A DNA stretch of 64,000 bases, from contig JAHIUA010000001.1 in assembly GCA_018817385.1 (NCBI GenBank), positions 22,227 through 86,226 on the forward strand, written 5' to 3'. The notes under the pieces are model-generated. The model had not been told where the DNA came from. It did no database searches and worked only from the letters and a program-made list of their open reading frames with translations. This stretch comes from Pseudomonadota bacterium. GTDB taxonomy: Bacteria; Desulfobacterota; Desulfobulbia; Desulfobulbales; Desulfocapsaceae. This document shows, piece by piece, positions 54,202 through 62,573 of this stretch. The position numbers and the translations under genes are program-made. Position 1 is the first letter of the stretch, and each line of letters begins with the position of its first letter.

Positions 54202-54256
54202 CTACGAAAGACCCGTGGCTTTCCGTCCCTGCCTTACAACAGGTTTGGCTTTTCCA
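54188..54256 (-). promoter_or_regulatory. c-di-GMP-I (GEMM) riboswitch aptamer
   Basis: Read on the minus strand: AAGCCAAACC, a P1b hairpin CCTGTTGTAAGGCAGG with a GUAA (GNRA) tetraloop, then GGGACGGAAAGCCACGGGTC, and the closing AGATAGCCGGGTTGTC. These match the GEMM-I core, including the (G)GGACGCAAAGCC segment with one change and the AGCCGGGTT closing strand known from Geobacter-type members. The promoter listed at 54263 starts the transcript right at its 5' end. Ligand binding should hold the AGCCGGGTTGTC strand and prevent the terminator, so c-di-GMP is predicted to turn the downstream beta-helix gene on. Confidence 0.9.
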
Positions 54257-54262
54257 AGCAAC

Positions 54263-54292
54263 ACTATAGGGGAAAAATGGATGGGGTGTCAA
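54263..54292 (-). promoter_or_regulatory. sigma-70 promoter of the riboswitch leader
   Basis: On the minus strand, TTGACA (opposite 54287-54292) and TATAGT (opposite 54263-54268) are separated by 18 bp. Start of transcription would be close to 54256, at the 5' end of the GEMM aptamer. Confidence 0.7.
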
Positions 54293-54397
54293 GGCGAAAG
54301 GCCTGACGGACGTTAGGGGCTGGTGGCTCGCTGAAAAAGACGTACTCTTGTCTTCCCACAAAATGATTGTCGATCAGACCTGACAACCATAAGCGGC

Positions 54398-55483
54398 CTA
54401 TTCCCTAACAACCTTCTCTGCTGTGCGCTTAATCTCATTTTTTACGGCCCGCTGATACTTATGTACGGCCCGGTTATGCTCACCCAGGCTCCTCGAAAAA
54501 TGATGGCTGCCATCATTTTTCGAAACAAAGTAGAGGTATTTACTTTCCGCCGGATGGAGGACCGCAGCCAGGGACTCTGCACCAGGATTGCAGATCGGAC
54601 CTGTCGGTAATCGATCCAGGGTATAGGTATTATAGGGCGAGGGGGTTTTCAGATGGCTACGGGTCAGATTGCCGGAAAAATCCTCCAGGCCATAGATAAC
54701 GGTGGGATCAGACTGGAGACGCATCTTGTTTTGCAAACGATTCAAAAAGACGCTTGCTATCAGCGGCCGTTCAGAGGCTTGGCCTGTCTCTTTTTCCACC
54801 ATGGAGGCGAGTATCAGGACTTCATAGGAAGAGAGTGTGGAGGGAACTGCTGCCTGCAGGTCTTGCCATACGGAAAAAAAACGACGCACCTGCATACGCA
54901 GGAGATCTGCAGCACTCTGTCCATTACGGGTCAGGTGATAGGTATCCGGGTAAAGATACCCTTCCAGGCTTGTCCTCGACTCCAGGCCCAGACTTTGCAG
55001 AAACTCAGGATCTTTTGCCTGTTGAATAAATTCATCCCGATCGCACCAGCCACCAGAAGCAAAAATCTCTCCGATGTCAGCCATCGTCAGGCCCTCCGGG
55101 ATGGTAACCGCATGCTGAACCTGGCGGGCACTGGCAAGTTCCCTGAGCAGTTCTCCGGGAGTCTGTCCCTGATGCAGGGCGAATTCACCTGCCTGCAATT
55201 TTACAGAAAGGCCTAAATAACGAGCCAGAATCAGCAAGCGGACATCATCCTCAACGAGGCCTCCATCACCAAGAATCTTACTGATCTCTCGAACAGATGA
55301 TCCTGTGGGGATGACAACTATGACCGTTTCAGTTCTCTCTCCGCCTGCCTTTTGCCAGGCATACGGAAAAAGCCATCCTGCCAGCCCCAGAGCACTTGCC
55401 AAAAGAAAAAGGACCACCCCACGAGTGATCCTTTTCAACAACGAGTTTTTCTGGGAGCCCCCTTGTTCGCTCTCTAGTAGCAC
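54398..55483 (-). CDS. mltG: endolytic murein transglycosylase MltG
   Basis: 361 residues, starting with GTG at 55483. A cytoplasmic tail and one membrane span (about 22-43) precede a YceG/MltG periplasmic domain. Conserved parts are TVIVVIPTGSSVREISKIL, TSLEGYLYPDTYHL, the catalytic glutamate in LASMVEKETGQASERPLIASVFLNRL, and SDPTVIYGLEDF...SPYNTY. It cleaves nascent peptidoglycan and ends glycan strands. The gene follows lon after 59 bp on the same strand. The start codon and ribosome-binding site are weak. Confidence 0.93.
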   Translation of the reverse strand: MLLESEQGGSQKNSLLKRITRGVVLFLLASALGLAGWLFPYAWQKAGGERTETVIVVIPTGSSVREISKILGDGGLVEDDVRLLILARYLGLSVKLQAGEFALHQGQTPGELLRELASARQVQHAVTIPEGLTMADIGEIFASGGWCDRDEFIQQAKDPEFLQSLGLESRTSLEGYLYPDTYHLTRNGQSAADLLRMQVRRFFSVWQDLQAAVPSTLSSYEVLILASMVEKETGQASERPLIASVFLNRLQNKMRLQSDPTVIYGLEDFSGNLTRSHLKTPSPYNTYTLDRLPTGPICNPGAESLAAVLHPAESKYLYFVSKNDGSHHFSRSLGEHNRAVHKYQRAVKNEIKRTAEKVVRE

Positions 55484-55542
55484 AGCTATAGGGCTATTTT
55501 ATGATAAATGAACAACAAAACGGAGGCAACCTGCTCTTTTCT

Positions 55543-57930
55543 TTATTTCTTTTTCAATGAACCAAAGGCAATTTTTACCACCTCGTCCATATCCTTGACC
55601 GGAAAGAACTGCATGTTCTTCCGAATCTCCGCTGGGATTTCCACCAGATCCTTCTTATTCTGGACCGGAATAATGACCTTGTTAATACCGGCACGAACAG
55701 CAGCCAATGCCTTTTCCTTGAGTCCACCAATAGGCAGAACTCGGCCACGCAGGGTGATCTCGCCGGTCATGGCCAGACGCTTAGCCACTTTCTTGCAGGT
55801 AATAGCAGAATAAATGGCTGTGGCCATGGTAATTCCGGCAGAAGGACCATCTTTGGGGATAGCACCGGCCGGGACATGCACATGGATGTCATGTTTGTCA
55901 AAGTAATCCTCTTTTACGCCCAGGTCCTCCAAGCGGCTGCGGCAATAGGTCAGAGCCGCCTGTACAGACTCTTTCATAACATCACCGAGCTGCCCGGTAA
56001 GAGTCAACTTGCCCTTTCCAGGCATGATGTTGACCTCGATCTGTAAGATTTCACCTCCAACCTCAGTCCAGGCCAGTCCGGTAACCAGCCCCGGTTGGTA
56101 CAAAGCATCAAGCTCCGATTCAGGAATAGTCTTGGGTGGTCCCAGATAGCGATCAATGCTATCACGGGTAACGGAATAGGGTCCTTTTCCTCCCTCTGCA
56201 ATCTTTCGCGCAATCTTTCTACAAATCTTTCCGATTTCCCGCTCCAGATTTCTCAGCCCTGCCTCATGGGTATAATGGGTTACGATATACTCGAGGGTTT
56301 CATCTGCCAGACGAATAGACTGGGTTTTAATTCCATTTTGCTTAATCTGCCTGGGAAGCAGGTACTTATGGGCGATAACCACCTTCTCTTCCAGGGTATA
56401 TCCGGAAAGTTCGATCATTTCCATCCTGTCCAGAAGCGGTCCGGGAATAGTATCTGTCCTGTTTGCCGTGGTGATAAACATGACCTTAGAGAGATCAAAA
56501 GGCATATTCATGAAGTGATCGGTAAACTCAAAATTCTGTTCTGGATCGAGGACTTCAAGAAGGGCTGAAGAAGGATCGCCCCGATAATCAGAACCGATTT
56601 TATCAATCTCATCCATCATGAAAAGAGGATTGTTGGACCTGACAATCTTCAACCCCTGGATGATTCTGCCCGGCATGGCTCCGATATAGGTGCGGCGATG
56701 GCCGCGGATTTCAGCCTCGTCACGCATACCGCCCAGAGAGAGGCGATAGAACTTCCTGCCCATGGCCTTGGCAATAGATTGTCCCAATGAGGTCTTGCCC
56801 ACACCAGGCGGACCAACAAAACAGAGGATAGGGCCTTTGGTGGAGGGGTTCAGCTTCCGAACAGCCAGATATTCGAGTATACGTTCCTTAACTTTATCAA
56901 GCCCGAAGTGATCTGTATCCAATACCTCTTTAGCCACCTTCAGATCCAGGCGATCTTTGGTGCTCTTTTTCCAGGGCACATCCAGAATCCAATCAATATA
57001 GGTGCGGATAATAGTGGCCTCGGAGGAGTCAGGATGCATCATCTCCATGCGGCTCACCTGTTTCCTGGCCTCTTTGCGCACGGATTTGGGCATTTTGGTC
57101 TTTTTCAGCTTGCGCATCAGATCATCAATTTCCTGACCGCGCTCGTCGCCGTCACCAAGCTCTTTCTGCAGGGCATGCAGTTGCTCACGCAGGAAGTACT
57201 CGCGCTGAGACTTGCTCATCTCTTCCTTGGCGTCCGACTGAATTTTGGCCTGGACGGTGGACACCTCAAGCTCCTTGGTCAACAGTTCGTTCACCAGTTT
57301 CAGCCGCTTAGCCGGATCAAGTTGTTCCAGAATGGACTGAGATTCGGTGATTTTTAAGCGCAGGTTGGAACCCACCAGATCAGCCAACCTCCCTGGTTCC
57401 TCGATATTATTGATAATCATCATCAAGTCGGCCGAGAGGATGCCGCGCAGGGACATGATTTTCTCCGTCTGCTCGCGCACAGCGCGCATCAGGGCCTCTG
57501 TCTCCACGTTGACGTCCTCTATTTCAACTTCCGGCAGGACATCTATCTTGACCTGAAAATGGGGATCTGTGCTCACATATTCCTTGATCTTCGCCTTGGC
57601 AACAGCCTGGACTAAGACCTTAAGCCGGCCATCGGGAAGTTTCAGAGTCCGCATCACCATGCATACCATGCCGATATCATACAGATCTTCCGGCTTTGGA
57701 TTGTCACGGGTGGCATCTTTCTGGGTGACCAGCATGAGCAGCTTATCACCTTCCTGGGAAGCATTTACGGCATTCACTGAACTGGGACGGCCGACAAAAA
57801 GAGGAATAATCATATAGTTAAAAACAACTACATCACGCACGGCCATCATCGGCAGTTCATCAGGGATGACCATATTCTCATGATTGGTAAAATCATCCAT
57901 TCCGATGGATAACGAATCATTAAATTCCAC
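55543..57930 (-). CDS. lon: ATP-dependent protease Lon
   Basis: 795 residues, starting with GTG at 57930 after a strong AGGAGG. The N-terminal substrate domain (about 20-225) begins with [26 protein letters not shown]; a coiled-coil region follows; the AAA+ module has [24 protein letters not shown] and MMDEIDKIG; the protease domain has catalytic Ser697 in [14 protein letters not shown] and Lys740 in [15 protein letters not shown]. It degrades misfolded and regulatory proteins in the cytoplasm. Normal length. mltG follows 59 bp later. Confidence 0.97.
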   Translation of the reverse strand: MEFNDSLSIGMDDFTNHENMVIPDELPMMAVRDVVVFNYMIIPLFVGRPSSVNAVNASQEGDKLLMLVTQKDATRDNPKPEDLYDIGMVCMVMRTLKLPDGRLKVLVQAVAKAKIKEYVSTDPHFQVKIDVLPEVEIEDVNVETEALMRAVREQTEKIMSLRGILSADLMMIINNIEEPGRLADLVGSNLRLKITESQSILEQLDPAKRLKLVNELLTKELEVSTVQAKIQSDAKEEMSKSQREYFLREQLHALQKELGDGDERGQEIDDLMRKLKKTKMPKSVRKEARKQVSRMEMMHPDSSEATIIRTYIDWILDVPWKKSTKDRLDLKVAKEVLDTDHFGLDKVKERILEYLAVRKLNPSTKGPILCFVGPPGVGKTSLGQSIAKAMGRKFYRLSLGGMRDEAEIRGHRRTYIGAMPGRIIQGLKIVRSNNPLFMMDEIDKIGSDYRGDPSSALLEVLDPEQNFEFTDHFMNMPFDLSKVMFITTANRTDTIPGPLLDRMEMIELSGYTLEEKVVIAHKYLLPRQIKQNGIKTQSIRLADETLEYIVTHYTHEAGLRNLEREIGKICRKIARKIAEGGKGPYSVTRDSIDRYLGPPKTIPESELDALYQPGLVTGLAWTEVGGEILQIEVNIMPGKGKLTLTGQLGDVMKESVQAALTYCRSRLEDLGVKEDYFDKHDIHVHVPAGAIPKDGPSAGITMATAIYSAITCKKVAKRLAMTGEITLRGRVLPIGGLKEKALAAVRAGINKVIIPVQNKKDLVEIPAEIRKNMQFFPVKDMDEVVKIAFGSLKKK

Positions 57931-58203
57931 AACGACCTCCTAGTATAGAGAAAAACAGAATATGCAAACCCTGCCTCTCAGCGTCATCTGGTGAATCGTG
58001 CAACCAGAATTTTTTTTATAAAGAACTTGAATTATCAAAATATCGCAAAAACTTAAACACTGCCCATATTGAAGTCAAGCAGCCAATCACGTCCTGGCCT
58101 TTTTCCTCCCTTTTTTCTTGTATATTTTTTCATTTTCCACCATACTATGGGCTCCCTGTGCATACTGTTTACAAAATTTATTTTTCTCATCCAGGCGAGC
58201 AAC
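57931..58203. other. divergent intergenic region between lon and the hexapeptide protein
   Basis: No gene. It is AT-rich in part (TTTTTTTTATAAAG near 58010-58023) and should hold the promoters of lon (minus) and the next gene (plus); I could not assign either with confidence. Confidence 0.4.
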
Positions 58204-59004
58204 ATGCTGACCACACAATCTTTTTTTGACCTGTCCCTGTTTCCACACGCCTCCCTCTTCGCCCAAGAAAAGCCGGTATGGGAGGCACTGAACACCTTAA
58301 AAACATACATGGATACCCACAGCTATCCAGTACTGGCCAGCCCCCTGATTCCCGACAGCACCCCCTTGCCAGTGACCGTCATTCTCTATGGCGGAGACAT
58401 TCTCTCCTCTGTAGGATATACCATCAAGTTCGGCGACACGACAAAAGAGGGTTTAACGGTCAAAATGGGTAACCAGGTTCTGACAGGGGCCTCAGTTCTT
58501 ATGGCAGGAGCCATTCTCGTTGGCAACAGGATAGAAATCGGCCACGGAGTTCTCGTGGAAGGGGGAGCCTTGATCAAATCACCAGCCATCATCGGGGACT
58601 GCACAGAGGTACGACAGGGAGCCTACATCCGGGGCTACTGCCTTACAGGAAAACGCTGTGTTATCGGACACACCACCGAGGTGAAACACTCCATATTTCT
58701 CAATGATGCCAAGGCCGGTCATTTTGCCTATCTTGGGGATTCCATCCTCGGTCAGAATGCCAATCTCGGTGCCGGAACCAAATTTGCCAACCTCAAATTC
58801 CTTGGCGACACAGTATCCATTCGCACTGAAAAGGGCCTCATCGATACCGGCCGCAGAAAATTTGGTGCCATCCTCGGAGATCAGGCACAGACAGGCTGCA
58901 ACTCTGTCACCAACCCCGGAACCATAATCGGCAAAGGGGGCATCCTGATGCCCAACACCACTGCCCCCTCTGGTTATCACCCGCCACAAACAATTATTCG
59001 TTAG
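58204..59004 (+). CDS. left-handed beta-helix (hexapeptide) acyltransferase-like protein
   Basis: 266 residues from the ATG at 58204 (AGGCGAG upstream); 45 extra codons are open upstream but are low-complexity. After about 85 residues (LFAQEKPVWEALNTLKTYM) there is a hexapeptide-repeat left-handed helix (VKMGNQVLTGASVLMAGAIL, IEIGHGVLVEGGALIKSPAIIG, VIGHTTEVKHSIFLND, AYLGDSILGQNANLG). The segment GHTTEVKHSIFLNDAKAGHFAYLGDS resembles the acetyltransferase half of GlmU, but the N-terminal uridylyltransferase domain is missing. It may be a sugar-nucleotide acyltransferase or an inactive binder. No partner genes define its pathway. Confidence 0.8.
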   Translation: MLTTQSFFDLSLFPHASLFAQEKPVWEALNTLKTYMDTHSYPVLASPLIPDSTPLPVTVILYGGDILSSVGYTIKFGDTTKEGLTVKMGNQVLTGASVLMAGAILVGNRIEIGHGVLVEGGALIKSPAIIGDCTEVRQGAYIRGYCLTGKRCVIGHTTEVKHSIFLNDAKAGHFAYLGDSILGQNANLGAGTKFANLKFLGDTVSIRTEKGLIDTGRRKFGAILGDQAQTGCNSVTNPGTIIGKGGILMPNTTAPSGYHPPQTIIR

Positions 59005-59390
59005 GCCTGTCCACAAATGTCCCTCCCCCCCTCACTCTCGGAGTCTATACTTCCCTCGTCACCTTTTTACGTGTTAATCCTCTAAATAGCAAGGAGATAC
59101 AGCCCGGAGGTACGTGTACCGGCAGTGTGGCTGATTCCTTCGGACACCTGCGCTTCCATTCATTGAGGGCCTTGCCTTGAGGATAAAGCTCTCCCTTTGG
59201 TAGACAGCATGCCGTCTTTGCTGGCAATTCTCTGTTTATTCAACACATCCGGACTTCGCTGTTCAAGGCCCATATTTTCCTGCCGTCGTTTCTCTTCTCA
59301 CCACGAACTGACTACCCATACGTATTGGGGGAGGGGATCACCCCTCAGACCTCATGAGATTTTTCATTTTTCCCTTTTTTTTCCCCTTGC
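59005..59390. other. intergenic, nothing firmly recognised
   Basis: No supported gene. It becomes T-rich near 59360-59390. Short palindromes (GGAGGGGATCACCCCTC near 59330) lack clear function. Confidence 0.5.
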
Positions 59391-59440
59391 TTTTGTGCAT
59401 TATGTCATTATATTTTGTGCATTGACACGATATGCGTGTC
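59391..59440. promoter_or_regulatory. 11-bp direct repeats and an adjoining palindrome before the NifX-like gene
   Basis: TTTTGTGCATT occurs at 59391-59401 and 59413-59423 (22-bp period), followed by the inverted repeat GACACG-ATATG-CGTGTC at 59424-59440. The spacing suggests two same-face binding sites next to a dyad operator. The gene begins 33 bp later. Confidence 0.45.
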
Positions 59441-59473
59441 TCTGTTCTCTCCCCTTACTGTGAGGAAGCATCT

Positions 59474-59953
59474 ATGAAAATAGCAATCTCAGCAACAGAC
59501 AACACGACAAACTCCATGGTTGACCCACGTTTTGGCAGAGCCGCATGGCTTCTTATCATAGACACCAACACCGGCGAGCTGATCGAGGCCATAGACAATT
59601 CCCAAGGCCGAGAAGCTGCACATGGCGCAGGGATCAGCGCTGCAGCCCTGATCGCCGATAAAGGAGTCGAAGCAGTGCTCACCGGAAGAGTCGGCCCAAA
59701 GGCTCTTCCTATTATAGAAAAGGCAGGCATCAAAATGGTCAATGATGTAAGCGGTAGCGTTCAGGACGCTCTTGCCAGATATACTGGCACAACAGGCGAA
59801 CCTGTTTCGCCAGTATTCAACAACAAAGCTGAAACCGCAGCCCCAGGAACCCCAGGAACAGCAAGAGCAGGAGGATGCGGTTGTGGCAAAGGTCAGGGCA
59901 GAGGAATGGGAGGAGGCCAGGGCCAGGGTGGTGGTCAATGTCGAAGAAAATAG
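59474..59953 (+). CDS. NifX/NafY-type Fe-Mo cofactor-family protein
   Basis: 159 residues from the ATG at 59474 (GAGGAAG upstream). It is a dinitrogenase iron-molybdenum cofactor biosynthesis-type domain (about 1-115): MKIAISATDNTTNSMVDPRFGRA, AIDNSQGREAAHGAGISAAALI, GVEAVLTGRVGPKA. The last about 40 residues are Gly- and Cys-rich (GGCGCGKGQGRGMGGGQGQ, QCRRK) and may bind a metal or cluster. Members occur beside MinD-like ATPases with ferredoxin domains in sulfate reducers, and one such ATPase (here broken) lies just downstream. It is not by itself evidence for nitrogen fixation; no nif structural genes are present. Confidence 0.88.
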   Translation: MKIAISATDNTTNSMVDPRFGRAAWLLIIDTNTGELIEAIDNSQGREAAHGAGISAAALIADKGVEAVLTGRVGPKALPIIEKAGIKMVNDVSGSVQDALARYTGTTGEPVSPVFNNKAETAAPGTPGTARAGGCGCGKGQGRGMGGGQGQGGGQCRRK

Positions 59954-60018
59954 AAAGCCCCCAAAAGGCCTGACAGTTCACTCCAGACATCAATTTTGGC
60001 AACCGATAAGGCTCTAAG

Positions 60019-60144
60019 CAGGTACCTGCACCTCAGGTCAACGGGAAACGACATGAGTGCGCTCGGTGATTGTGCACCTGAGTCTACCCGCCTCCTCTAG
60101 GGGTAAATCCAAAATAAACAGAACTGAGGTGCAGGTAACCTCTC
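60019..60144 (+). other. structured leader or small element between the NifX-like gene and the ATPase pseudogene
   Basis: An inverted repeat (AGGTACCTGCACCTCAG at 60020-60036 with CTGAGGTGCAGGTAACCT at 60124-60141) brackets about 87 nt. Inside, CTCAGGT (60032-60038) can instead pair with ACCTGAG (60076-60082), and TACCC with GGGTA forms a third stem (about 60085-60105). Mutually exclusive pairings resemble a regulatory RNA leader. It may equally be a small MITE-like insertion; no target duplication is visible. It is transcribed with the locus if the promoter is upstream. Confidence 0.5.
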
Positions 60145-60154
60145 AGCGGAGAAG

Positions 60155-60782
60155 ATGAATATGCAGATTGCAGTTGCCAGCGGCAAGGGCGGGAGTGGAA
60201 AAACAACCATTTCTACCAGCCTTGCCCTCTGTGCGGAAGAACCTGTGCAGTACTCTTACCGAAAACCACTGCGGCTCCTGGTATATCTCAGACGCCGACT
60301 ACGGCCCGCTGGTTCACGCCCAACTCTTTGCCGGAGAAGAAAACTCCGGCAAACTGGTCTCCCACATCAAACAGCAGGCTCGGCAACTGGCCGAATCGAC
60401 CATGACAGAACTCATCCTCATTGACGGAGCGCCGGGCGTGGGCTGCCCGGTCATCGCCTCTCTTGCCAATGTGGACATGACACTCATCGCCACCGAACCC
60501 AGTCAGTCAGGCCAACATGATCTGGAGCGGGTCCTTGACCTGGCCGAGCACTTCAAGGTTCCCGCCATGGTCTGCATCAACAAATGGGACCTCCACCCTG
60601 AAATGAGCGCAGAAATTGAAACGGTCTGTAAGAATCGGAATGTGGAAGTCCTGGGAAGAATCCCCTTTGATCCGATGGTGGTCGCCTGCCAAATTCAAGG
60701 AGTTCCAGTAACCGATAGCGACATCAGCCTGGCAGCCTATTCCATCCGAAGTCTGTGGTATACATTAGAAAAGAAATTTTAA
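60155..60782 (+). pseudogene. MinD-like ATPase with internal deletion and frameshift
   Basis: The first about 30 codons (MQIAVASGKGGSGKTTISTS, Walker A) read in the frame from 60155 or 60161, and the rest of the protein (ENHCGSWYISDADYGPLVHA, LILIDGAPGVGCPVIASL, KVPAMVCINKWDLHPE) reads in a different frame ending at 60782. About 80-90 residues normally between these parts (the DxDVE nucleotide switch and two [4Fe-4S] ferredoxin motifs) are missing, and the junction near 60253 shifts frame. Intact relatives of about 285 residues pair with NifX-like proteins in sulfate reducers. So this looks like a decayed gene, unless a sequencing or assembly error is present. The downstream part keeps the normal C-terminal ATPase motifs. 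Confidence 0.8.
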
Positions 60783-60878
60783 AAGATGTTTCAACTTTCA
60801 ATTTCCATGTACCAGGTTTAAGTGGTAAAATACTCTCATAAAATTCGGATATAAAAAACCAATTTTGAGAGATATTCT

Positions 60879-62399
60879 ATGACTATCATCAACAGCCAGG
60901 ACTTTATCAGCTCCATTGCCGACAGTCTCCAATATATTTCCTACACCCACCCCCGCGACTTTATCCTGGCCTTGAACCGGGCCTATCAACGCGAGGAAAA
61001 CCAGGCATCCAAAGATGCCATGGCCCAGATCCTCATTAATTCCCGAATGGCAGCCATGGGACAGCGTCCCATCTGCCAGGACACCGGCATTGTCACCGTC
61101 TTTCTCAAGGTTGGCATGAACTGCCGCTTTGATACCAGTCGAGATATCCAGGAACTGGTAGACGAGGGAGTACGCCAGGCCTATCTCAATCCAGACAACC
61201 CCTTACGGGCCTCGGTGGTTGCCGATCCGGCCGGAAAACGGCTCAACACCCGTGACAACACCCCGGCAGTCATTTACACCGAGTTGGTCACCGGCAATTC
61301 CATTGACATTCGCATTGCCGCCAAGGGCGGCGGTTCGGAAAACAAGAGCCATTTTGTGACCCTCAACCCCAGCGATTCCATTGTCGACTGGGTGGTACGC
61401 ACCGTTCCCAGCATGGGGGCGGGTTGGTGTCCTCCGGGAATTCTCGGCATCGGAATCGGGGGCACAGTGGACAAGGCCATGGTCCTTGCCAAGGAATCGC
61501 TGATGGAACCGATTAATATCCAGGAACTGATGGCCAGAGGCCCCGCCAACAGGGTAGAAGAGCTGCGCCTGGAAATCTATGAAAAGGTCAACGAACTTGG
61601 AATTGGGGCCCAGGGCCTGGGTGGCCTGACCACAGCTCTGGATGTCAAAATCCTTGACTGCCCAACCCATGCCGCCTCCCTCCCCGTAGCCATGATCCCC
61701 AACTGTGCGGCCACCCGTCACATTCACTTCACCTTGGATGGCAGTGGACCTGCGCAGTTTGCCCCGCCTCGTCTGGAAGACTGGCCGGAGATCAAATGGG
61801 AAGCCGGCAAGGGCGTCAAACGAGTTCAACTCGACGGCATCACCTTTAAAGAGACTGCTTCCTGGCGGCCAGGCGAGACTCTGCTCCTCAACGGGACAAT
61901 TCTCACCGGCCGCGATGCCGCCCATCGCAGGATACAGAGCCTGCTCAACACAGGGAAGCCTCTTCCTGATGGTGTTGATTTTACAGGGAAATTTATCTAC
62001 TATGTGGGCCCGGTGGATCCCATTGCCGGCGAGGCCGTGGGACCGGCCGGCCCCACCACCTCCACCCGTATGGACAAGTACACGGAGATGATGCTCAGCC
62101 AGACCGGCCTCATGGGTATGATCGGCAAATCGGAACGAGGAGATGCGACCATCGATTCCATCCGCCGCCATGGTGCCGTTTATCTCATGGCCGTGGGCGG
62201 GGCTGCCTACCTGGTATCCAAGTCCATCAAAAAAGCCAGGGTCGTGGCCTTCGAAGATCTGGGGATGGAGGCCATCTACGAATTTGAAGTCCAGGATATG
62301 CCGGTAACAGTCGCAGTTGACAGTCGTGGCGAATCTGTCCACAAAACAGGGCCAGCCCTCTGGAGCCAGAAAATAAGGGACTACAGAGAACGTACGTGA
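60879..62399 (+). CDS. fumA: class I fumarate hydratase (single-chain)
   Basis: 506 residues, an oxygen-sensitive [4Fe-4S] fumarase that interconverts fumarate and malate. Cluster cysteines sit in RPICQDTGIV, GAGWCPPGILG and IPNCAATRHIH. The C-terminal half (about 300-500) has the beta-domain features GKFIYYVGPVDP, AVGPAGPTTSTRMDKYTEMML and MGMIGKSERG. Normal length for the fused alpha-beta form. It stands 96 bp after the ATPase pseudogene with its own ribosome-binding site (GAGAGAT). A class I enzyme fits an anaerobe; the TCA context is not in this window. Confidence 0.95.
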   Translation: MTIINSQDFISSIADSLQYISYTHPRDFILALNRAYQREENQASKDAMAQILINSRMAAMGQRPICQDTGIVTVFLKVGMNCRFDTSRDIQELVDEGVRQAYLNPDNPLRASVVADPAGKRLNTRDNTPAVIYTELVTGNSIDIRIAAKGGGSENKSHFVTLNPSDSIVDWVVRTVPSMGAGWCPPGILGIGIGGTVDKAMVLAKESLMEPINIQELMARGPANRVEELRLEIYEKVNELGIGAQGLGGLTTALDVKILDCPTHAASLPVAMIPNCAATRHIHFTLDGSGPAQFAPPRLEDWPEIKWEAGKGVKRVQLDGITFKETASWRPGETLLLNGTILTGRDAAHRRIQSLLNTGKPLPDGVDFTGKFIYYVGPVDPIAGEAVGPAGPTTSTRMDKYTEMMLSQTGLMGMIGKSERGDATIDSIRRHGAVYLMAVGGAAYLVSKSIKKARVVAFEDLGMEAIYEFEVQDMPVTVAVDSRGESVHKTGPALWSQKIRDYRERT

Positions 62400-62573
62400 C
62401 AATTGACAAGCATTTCCTTTCATTGTTGACAGTCCGAACTCCAGAGTTAATTGATTATTGAACATGCGACCTATTGAACACGCATTTTTTTACATTTTTA
62501 TATTTTTTTTCCTCAGTTAGCCAGGCCGGGAAAAAGTAATTGTAGCTCGAATCAAGGTATCGCCAGGGACATC

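Noticed and set aside
59474..60782. Nitrogen-fixation locus
   Set aside because: NifX/NafY-like and MinD-like proteins occur widely in sulfate reducers without nif genes; no nifHDK here.
61203..62465. Minus-strand frame of 420 codons opposite fumarase
   Set aside because: Fumarase motifs are complete on the plus strand; the antisense frame has no domain and no start site.
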